Shown here piece by piece: positions 57,756-64,000 of a stretch of DNA of 64,000 bases. The notes below the pieces were generated by a model. That model had not been told where the DNA came from. It worked only from the letters and a program-made list of their open reading frames with translations, and searched no databases. The DNA comes from Desertimonas sp963732335 (GTDB lineage Bacteria > Actinomycetota > Acidimicrobiia > Acidimicrobiales > Ilumatobacteraceae), in NCBI GenBank assembly GCA_963732335.1, contig CAVSZO010000052.1, positions 155,282-219,281 on the forward strand. Direction: 5' to 3'. Position numbers and translations under genes: made by a program. Position 1 is the first letter of the stretch. Every line of letters starts with the position of its first letter.

Positions 57756-60012
57756 ATGAAGACGATCCTAGTCGCCGACGGGGTGCACGCGTATCTGATC
57801 AAGCCGTTCAGCCCGATCGAATTGATGGAGACGGTCGAGAAGATCCTCGGCGAACGCGGCTGCGGATACGTGGGGGATTCCGTCTTGGCGATCCGGCTCG
57901 CGGGCGTCGTCGCCGCCGCGCTGATCCTCGGCCTGCCGGCGGAGGCGGTCGCGTGCTCGCCGCGGCGAGCGTCCCGCTCGCGCTCGCGCGCGAGTTGCGT
58001 CGGCGCTTCGCGCGGCGCCGCCAGGCCGCGCGCGCGGTCGGACGCGCCGCGTCGAGCGACGGCGAATACGCGCAGCTCGCTGCGCGCTGGGAGGCGTGGA
58101 TCGAGCAGCCGCCATCCGCTGGTCTTTCCGCGGCGACGCGGCGGGCATGCCGCTCGCGCTCGAGGATCGCCGTGGCTCCGTGGATCTCGCCGCTGCGCAG
58201 TGGATCGGCGGCTCGTCGAGGCCAGTCTCGAGCGCGAGCACCGCGTCGCGCTGCGCGCGTGGGTGGAGCGCGCGCAAGCCGGCGATCCGCCCAGCAAGCC
58301 GCTCGAGGTGCTCGCGCACGGCCTCACCGCGCGAGCGCGCTGGTTCGAGCTGTGGCTGCGCCTCGTCGACGGCGCGGGGGGCGCGCCCGCAATCGACGGG
58401 GTCGGGCGCGACATCACCGAGCGCCGCGAGGCCGAGCTCGAGCAGTCATGCAGGCCGCGATCGAGAGCGAGTGGTTCCGCAACGCGTCGCTCGAGGTCGC
58501 GCTGATGCGCGTGTTGCGCGCGCTCGCGCAGGCGATGTTCTGCCAGTACGTGGAGCTCTGGTGGCTCGACGAGCGCGACGGCTGCTGCACGCGGGCGAAT
58601 GCTGGCACGCGGGCGGCGACGAGCTGGAGGCGTTCGCGCGCAATTTCGGCAACCGCAGCTTCGCGAAGGGCGTGGGCGTCGCGGGCCGGGCGTGGGCCGA
58701 CGCAGCGCCGGTGCGCATCGACCACCTCGCGGGCGAGGAGCGACTCGCGCTGCGCGCGGCTCGCGGAGTCCGGGCCCGTTCGCCTCGGCGCTCGGCATGC
58801 CGATCCGGATCGGCGACGCATGCTCGGCGTCGCGGTATTCCTGTCTGCGCTCGCATCCGATGGCGCCCGCCGCCGAGGAGCGGCTCGACCGGATCGGCGT
58901 CGCAGCTCGGCCGGCTCGTCGACCGCAAGCGCAGCGAGCGCGCGGTGACGGGCAGCGAGGCGCGCAAGAAGGCGATGCTCGAGACGGCGCTCGACTGCGT
59001 GATCACGGTCGACCACGAGGGCCGGATCCTCGAGTTCAACCCCGCCGCCGAGCGAGGCGTTCGGGCGCGCGCGCGACGAAGCGCTCGGCCAGCTCGATGG
59101 CCGAGCTGCTCGTGCCCGACGGACTTCCGCGAGCGCCATCTCGAGGGGTTCCGGGGCTGCCTCGGGACGGGCGGCGGCGGCCGCTCGGGACGCGCGCGCT
59201 CGAGCTCGAGGCGCTGCGCGCCGACGGCTGGCGGTTTCCCGTCGAGCTCTCGATCACGTCGATCGACGTCGGCGACACGCCGGTCTTCACCGCCTACGTC
59301 CGCGACATCACCGAGCGCAAGGCGCTCGACCGCCTCAAGGACGAGCTCGTCTCGACGGTGAGCCACGAGCTGCGCACGCCGCTCGCGAGCATCCGCGGCT
59401 TCGTCGAGCTGCTGCTGAGCGCGAGTACCCGCCCGAGGAGCAGCGCGAGTTCCTCGGCATCGTCGACAAGGAGATCAAGCGGCTCGGCAAGCTGATCGAC
59501 GACTTCCTCGACCTGCAGCGCCTCGAGGCCGGCGGCCGAGTACGCGATGGAGCGCCGCCGCTGCGCGAGGTGATCGAGCACGCGGCGCGGTGATCGGCAC
59601 ACGAGCGAGCGTCACAGCACGCGCTCGAGCTGGCCGCGGCGAGCTGCCGCGTGAGGGTCGACGCCGACCGCATGCGGCAGACGCTGCTCAACCTGATCTC
59701 GAACGCGATGAAGTACTCGCCGGACGGCGGCACGGTGACCACCGCGGCCGAGATCCGCGACGGCACGCGTGCGCGTCGCGGTGCGCGACCAGGGCATCGG
59801 GATGTCGCAGGAGACGCTCGACCAGCTCTTCACGAGGTTCTTCCGCGCCGACAACACGGCACGCGCCGGATCGGCGGGACCGGCCTCGGGCTCGCCCTCG
59901 TTCGGGAGATCGTCGAGGCGCACGGCGGCACCGCGGAGGCGCGAGCAAGCTCGGCGAGGGCAGCGAGTTCTGGTTCGCGCTGCCGGTTGCGGCTGGAGAC
60001 GCGGTCGCGTAA
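57756..60012 (+). CDS. PAS/GAF sensor histidine kinase with a shortened receiver domain at the N-terminus (many frameshifts)
   Basis: It starts MKTILVAD and jumps directly to GVHAYLIKPFSPIELMETVEKILGERG, the first strand and last helix of a receiver domain without the middle. A membrane-like span follows (LAIRLAGVVAAALILGLPAEAVA), then a GAF-like region (FCQYVELWWLDE, ALGMPIRIGDA), a PAS domain (MLETALDCVITVDHEGRILEFNPAAERAFGRARDEALGQ), the H-box LVSTVSHELRTPLASIRGF, N-box LLNLISNAMKYSPDGG, and G-boxes VRDQGIGMS and GGTGLGLALVREIVEAHGG. It is membrane associated and autophosphorylating at H of S-H-E-L-R-T-P. About ten frame breaks occur. Confidence 0.82.
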
Positions 60013-60024
60013 CAACCCGCGCTG

Positions 60025-60898
60025 ATGCCCTCGATCCAGGACGCGACCCGAGGGTCGGCCCCCGATCTTGTTCGTGTTGATGATGATCGTGGGCCTCGAG
60101 CTCACGCCTGCGGACTTCCGGCGCGTCGCCGCGGCGCCGCGCGCGTGATCGGCGGCATGCTCGCGCAGATCGCGCTGCTGCCGCTCATGACCTGGGCCGT
60201 GGTCTGGGCGCTCTCGGTGCCGCCCGTGTTCGCCGCGGGCCGATCATCGTGGCGGTGTCGCCGAGCGCGGGTATCACCACGCTGCTGGCCGCGCTCGCGC
60301 GCGCGAACATCGCGCTCGCGGTCACGCTGACCGCGCTCGGCTCGGTGCTGTGCACCGTGACGCTGCCGACGATCGCGGCGTTCGGCCTGCGCACCTTCCT
60401 CGGCGAGAGCGTCGCGATCGACGTGCCGGTGATGCGGCTCATGGCGCAGCTCGCGCTGACGCTGCTCTTGCCGATCGGGCTCGGCATGGCGATCCGCGCC
60501 CGCAAGCCCGAGTTCGTCGAGCAGCATCATCGCCGGCTCCAGCGCGCCGTGTTTCTCGCGATCACGCTGCTGCTGGCCGTGGCGATCCCGTTCGCCGACA
60601 CCGGTGACGAGCTCTCGTTCGCCGACGCGGGCGGCGGCCTGGTGGCGGCTGCGGTCTGGGCGCTCGCCGCGATGGCGCTGGGCTGGGGCGTCGGGCGGGC
60701 GCTGGGGCTGCCGGCCGACGACCGCTTCACGTTCCTGATCGCGTTCGCGACGCGCAACATCGCCGTCGCCGCGATCGTGGCGATGTCGGGCCTCGGCCGG
60801 CTCGATCTCGCGCTCTTCAGCGGCGCCTACTCGCCACCGCCTATCCGCTCTCGGCGCTCGCCGCGCTCGCGCGGCGATGGGCAAGGCGTCCCACGTAG
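60025..60898 (+). CDS. Bile acid:sodium symporter (BASS) family transporter (frameshifted)
   Basis: The recognised core begins MMIVGLELTPADFRRVAAAPRA, the family M-G-L-x-L-x-x-x-D/E-F. It continues VIGGMLAQIALLPLMTWAVVW, IIVAVSPSAGITTLLAALARANIALAVTLTALGSVLCTVTLP, LALTLLLPIGLGMAIRARKP, and FTFLIAFATRNIAVAAIVAMSGLGRLDLALFSG. Nine to ten helices are present. Breaks occur near 60065, 60240 and 60830; the true C-terminus is ATAYPLSALAALARRWARRPT at 60898. ATG 60025 is a possible start, but the first helix looks damaged. The substrate is unknown. Confidence 0.8.
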
Positions 60899-61121
60899 GG
60901 CGGGTGAAACCCGCCTTCACAGTCCCTTCGATCTCGCTACTCGAATCGCAGCGCGATTTGGCTGTTGAGGGGAGTGGGTCGAGTCGAACACCCCCGAGCC
61001 CATGGCGATCCCAACCGCTGACCAAGACCGCCCGTCAAGAGCGGCGTTGACTCCTGCCTGGCCCCACGTCGAGAATCGCGGATTGGTAGTCGCGAGCTCC
61101 AACGGGGGCTGGAAGGGAAGC
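60899..61121. other. Intergenic stretch with no recognised gene
   Basis: Nothing recognisable is seen apart from a possible promoter region for the small exported protein. Confidence 0.35.
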
Positions 61122-61699
61122 GTGCGCGTCGGAGTTCTGATCGCGATCGCGCTGGTTGGCGCATCTGCGGGAGCCGATCCCTCCGCCGGAACCCGAGGTT
61201 GGCGGATTCTCGGTTGGGCCTAATAAACGGACACTCGACGCCTACCCGGCGTGCCTTATCGAAGAGCTGCTCGCACAATTTCGCCAAGCAGAGAAGACGG
61301 GAGACCTGGACCTGGCGAAGGCCCTCCAGCAATGAGGGCTGCATCCAGATGCAGCCCGGAATCCACGCGACGCGCTGGATCTGGTCAGCTTATTTCCGCC
61401 GGTGGCGAGGGTGCGGCTCTACAACAAGGGCGTCTGGATGGAGATGTTCACGCCTGCCCAAGCAATCGTTGACGCGGCCGACTCCCCGAAATGGCGAAGC
61501 GACGCGCGGAAGAACTCAACGCCGCTGGTGTCGAACCCGAGTCGGCGGTCCCGAAGAGAAGACCGAAGCCCACGCCGAGTTCCAGAGCCGCCGCCAACTG
61601 CGACCCCTCCCGCGCTCGACCCCGCGATCGTCAGAGCGATCGAGCAGAGTTGCACCCGCGAGTGGCCGAAGGACAGCGACAGCGGAACCAGACAATCGT
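61122..61699 (+). CDS. Unrecognised, probably secreted protein (frame broken)
   Basis: GTG 61122 begins VRVGVLIAIALVGASAGADPSAGT, a plausible signal peptide with an A-G-A cut site. The next frame reads RTLDAYPACLIEELLAQFRQAEKTGDLDLAKALQQ, and the following frame LHPDAARNPRDALDLVSLFPPVARVRLYNKGVWMEMFTPAQAIVDAADSPKWRSDARKELNAAGVEPESAV. If these belong together the product is a small helical exported protein. No family is recognised and the frame joins are guesses. From 61700 to 61963 only the short helical stretch MNAVYQMIECIEEHGGAKRA stands out. Confidence 0.3.
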
Positions 61700-61963
61700 G
61701 CATCGCAAGTGAGACGGAGGGAGCGATCGGCATCCGCGACGCCCGGGTCAAGTTCGCTGGTTCGCCCGATGAACGCCGTCTACCAGATGATCGAGTGCAT
61801 CGAGGAGCACGGCGGTGCCAAACGGGCACGCTACCAATGGGCGCTGATGTGCTTCGAATCGGATTTGAGAAGCCGGAGTTCGGCGGTCGCACCCGGAGAT
61901 ACAGGAGATGATCGATGCCGGGAAAGCGCCGCGCTGAGTGATGGGAGCCGGTGACACTATCTT

Positions 61964-61991
61964 TTGACAAGATCAAAAATACAGCTATATT
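61964..61991 (+). promoter_or_regulatory. Sigma70-type promoter for the Y1 transposase
   Basis: TTGACA at 61964-61969 and TATATT at 61986-61991 are separated by 16 bases in a local A/T-rich island. The ATG of the transposase at 61999 lies 8 bases after the -10 box, so transcription would start at or next to the start codon. That would make a leaderless mRNA. Confidence 0.6.
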
Positions 61992-61998
61992 CAAGATC

Positions 61999-62633
61999 AT
62001 GACGAGGACACAGCGAAGCAGCTCGAGATTAGGTTGCCGCGGCGCACGGCGGCGCGCTGGAGGGAGCCGGACGCAAGCCGAGCTCCGCCGCGGCCGCCCG
62101 TCCATCACGTGCGGCGACCGAGAGTGCCGCGCGGTAGCCCGGCCCACGTCACGGTGCGCGTGCGCGCGCGACGTTCCGTCGCTGCGCAGCCGAGGCTTCA
62201 TCCGCGACGTTCCAGGCGCGGCTACGCGCGGGGATGCGAGCGCGGCGAGTTCCGCGTCTGCCAGTACTCGATCCAGCGCGATCACGTGCACCTGGTCGTC
62301 GAGGCGACCGGCAAGGAGGCGCTCGCGCGCGGCATGAAGTCGGTGAGGATGCGGCTGGCGCGGGCGGTCAATCGCGTGTTCGGGCGGCGCGGGCCGGTGC
62401 TGTCCGGGCGCTACCACCTGCGCGTATTGCGGACGCCGCGCGAGGTGCGGAACGCGCTCGCCTACGTGCTGCTGAACGTCCGCAAGCATTGGCAGGGGGG
62501 AGAGGCGAGAGCGCCGCCGGTCCGGCTCGACGTCGCGTCGTCGGGCGGTCGTTCGATGGCTGGAGGCGACCACCGCGGATCGCCGAGCCGACAGCGCCGG
62601 CTCTCGGTGGCGCCGGCTCGGATTGGCTCTTGA
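61999..62633 (+). CDS. REP-associated tyrosine (Y1, IS200-like) transposase (frameshifted)
   Basis: The readable order is MTRT at the start, then PRRTAARWREPDASRAPPRPPVHHVRRPRVPRGSPAHVTVRVR, followed by CERGEFRVCQYSIQRDHVHLVVEATGKEALARGMKSVRMRLARAVNRVFGRRGPVLSGRYHLRVLRTPREVRNALAYVLLNVRKHW. H-V-H-L is the HUH metal motif and Y in D/G-R-Y-H is the likely catalytic region. Such domesticated Y1 proteins with a long basic N-terminus are frequent in high-GC deltaproteobacteria, which supports a different origin for this end of the contig. Frame breaks occur near 62030 and 62160-62220. Confidence 0.8.
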
Positions 62634-62769
62634 GCGATGGCTGGCGGCGTCACGGGCTGTTGGATCCGGCGGAGGTTCCGGGGGGCGCAGCCTGAGAGAC
62701 GAGGTCCAGGGCTTAAACGACGCACTAAGCAGGGTCTGAACGGGCGGGTTAATGTATTCGCTTTTTCCG

Positions 62770-63933
62770 CTAGTCGAGCCGCTCCGATGGCAGCAGCACC
62801 TGGAAGCGCGCGCCGCGGTCGGGGTCGTTGCCGGCGCCGATCCAGCCGCCGTGGCGGCGCACCACGCCGAGCGCGGCGGCGAGGCCGAGGCCGCGGCCCG
62901 CGAACTTGGTGGTGAAGAACGGGTCGAAGATGCGCGCCTGGGCATGCGCGTCGATCCCCGGGCCTGATCGCTCACGAGAGCAGCGTGTAGCAGCCTTCCC
63001 GCAGCTCGGGCGCCGCCGCGCCCCGCGCGAGCAGCTCGGGGTCGGCCCAGAAGCTGCCGGTCGCATCGCGGATCCGCCCGCGATGCGGACGGATCGCCTC
63101 GCTCGCGTTGATCACGAGGTTGTGCAGGAGCTGGCGGAGCTCGAGCGGGTTGGCCGACACGGCGGGCCGGGCGTCTCGAGGTCGAACTCGATCGGGATCC
63201 CGGGCCCGCGATTGCCTCGAGCTGAGCGCGGTCGGCGCGCACGAACTCGGTGAGGTCGATCGGCCGCATCGTCGCGCGGTCGGCGCGCGCGTAGTCGCGC
63301 AGCTGCACGGCGAGCTCCACCGCGCGCAGCGCCGCCTTGCGCACCTCGAGCAGGTGGAGCCGCGCGCGCGTCGGCTGTCGGGCGTCGGAGAGGTCGAGAG
63401 CGCCTCGTCGGTGTGGTCGAGGATCGTGCCGATCAGCTGGTTGAAGCCGAAGGCGGCGCCCGCGCCGAGCACGCCGAGGCTCTGCATGCGCTCGGCCTCG
63501 TCGAGCCGGTCCTGGAGCCGCTGCTTCTCCTCGACGATCCGCATGCGCTCGATCGCATAGCGCAGGCAGCGGTGGATCAGCGGGCCGGTCTCGAAGTCGC
63601 CCTTGCCGAGATAGTCCTGCGCGCCCGCCTTGGAGCGCTGCGCAGCGGCAGCTCGGCGTCTCCCGCGCTCGTGAACACCACGATCGGCACGTCGGGTCGG
63701 CCTCGCGCAGCCGCCGCACCGTGTCGCTGCCCGCGCTGTCGGGAAGATGAGGTCGAGCAGCACGACGTCCGTCTGCCGCTTGCCGAGGTGGTCGATGCCC
63801 TCCTGGAGCGTCGTCGCGCGCTCGAGCACGATGTTCTCGAGCGAGCCGAGCTCGCGCTCGAGCCGCGCGTCACGAGCAGCGCGTCACCGAGATCGTCCTC
63901 GATCAAGAGGACTCGCATCGCGGGCTCTTGCAT
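62770..63933 (-). CDS. Response regulator-histidine kinase hybrid (many frameshifts)
   Basis: ATG 63933 (or 63918, MRVLLIEDD) starts a receiver domain: MRVLLIEDDLGDALLV, LERATTLQEGIDHLGKRQTDVVLLDLIFPDSAG (phospho-acceptor D in L-L-D-L), PIVVFTS and AGAQDYLGKGDFETGPLIHRCLRYAIE (K). A coiled helix follows (VEEKQRLQDRLDEAERMQSLGVLGAGAAFGFNQLIGTI). The phospho-acceptor His of the usual A-G-x-A-H-D-F-N box is replaced here by A-F-G-F-N. The ATPase domain reads LHNLVINASEAI and ARIFDPFFTTKFAGRGLGLAAALGVVRRHGGWI, ending LLPSERLD. At least eight frame breaks occur. Confidence 0.8.
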
Positions 63934-64000
63934 GGCGGTTCCCTTCGTTCAACCCATCGGATCAAATTATCTTCCAGGGCGCCGTCCAGGGCAAAGCAGG

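Noticed and set aside
61419..63719. A 766-aa minus-strand open frame spanning the Y1 transposase
   Set aside because: It only fits the kinase at its start, after which it runs antisense to the transposase with low-complexity sequence. It is an artefact of high GC and frame errors.
1..64000. CRISPR arrays, rRNA or tRNA genes
   Set aside because: No regularly spaced direct repeats were seen, and no cloverleaf or rRNA-like stretch stood out while reading both strands. Weak tRNAs cannot be fully excluded without a scan.

Overview
The window is high-GC bacterial DNA. Positions 1 to about 56,015 look like a chromosome of a high-GC actinobacterium, most like an Acidimicrobiia/Ilumatobacter-type organism. 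This is inferred from the protein style (mycothiol-type isomerase, WXG100-like protein, PAC2 protein, LPxTG protein, GntZ-type gnd) and not from any search. From about 56,050 to the end the codon and protein style changes to that of a high-GC deltaproteobacterium-like genome, so the contig may be chimeric. Single-base frame breaks are very common. Many look like an extra C inside a G run or an extra G inside a C run, which suggests sequencing error rather than decay, so many genes below are reconstructed across two or more frames.

Layout. 1-10.7 kb is core metabolism: a cation efflux protein, a TPP riboswitch followed by thiamine pyrophosphokinase and a ThiBPQ-type ABC transporter, a GNAT protein, a WXG100-like protein, a DinB/maleylpyruvate isomerase-like protein and a VOC protein, then a tightly overlapping gnd-zwf-cobO-cobT run. 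10.7-14.4 kb is a truncated IS1380-type element carrying a group II intron. 14.5-24.6 kb holds an aminotransferase, serC, a PAC2 protein, the ilvB-ilvN-ilvC operon, a DUF4012 protein and an LPxTG surface protein. 24.6-29.2 kb is a sulfate activation operon (cysD, cysN, SLC13 permease, cysC).

29.4-55 kb is an exopolysaccharide locus: a polyprenyl sugar-phosphate transferase, several glycosyltransferases, two sulfotransferases, a GDP-mannose 3,5-epimerase-like enzyme, a GH26-like secreted hydrolase, a Wzy/ligase-like membrane protein, a Wzz/BY-kinase-like protein, a C-methyltransferase and glucose-1-phosphate cytidylyltransferase. Upstream sulfate activation could supply PAPS to the sulfotransferases, so the product may be a sulfated polysaccharide.

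The most striking structure is 33.29-40.44 kb, a set of nested mobile elements. An outer insertion sequence with CTTGCCTTTAAAC terminal repeats encodes a DUF6788 protein and a DDE transposase. It was entered at TTAA, inside the DUF6788 stop codon, by an IS1380-type element. That element was in turn entered by an IS630 element and by a 2,523-bp group II intron. The intron sits exactly after the codons for I-D-V-D-S-T-I-C of the IS1380 transposase, and precise splicing restores a 445-aa transposase. A second 2,523-bp copy lies in inverted orientation at the same site of a clearly different IS1380 transposase near 11-14 kb.

56-64 kb carries an acyl-CoA carboxylase carboxyltransferase, a PAS/GAF histidine kinase, a BASS-family transporter, a frame-broken possible secreted protein, a Y1 (REP-associated) transposase with a promoter that suggests a leaderless start, and a response regulator-histidine kinase.
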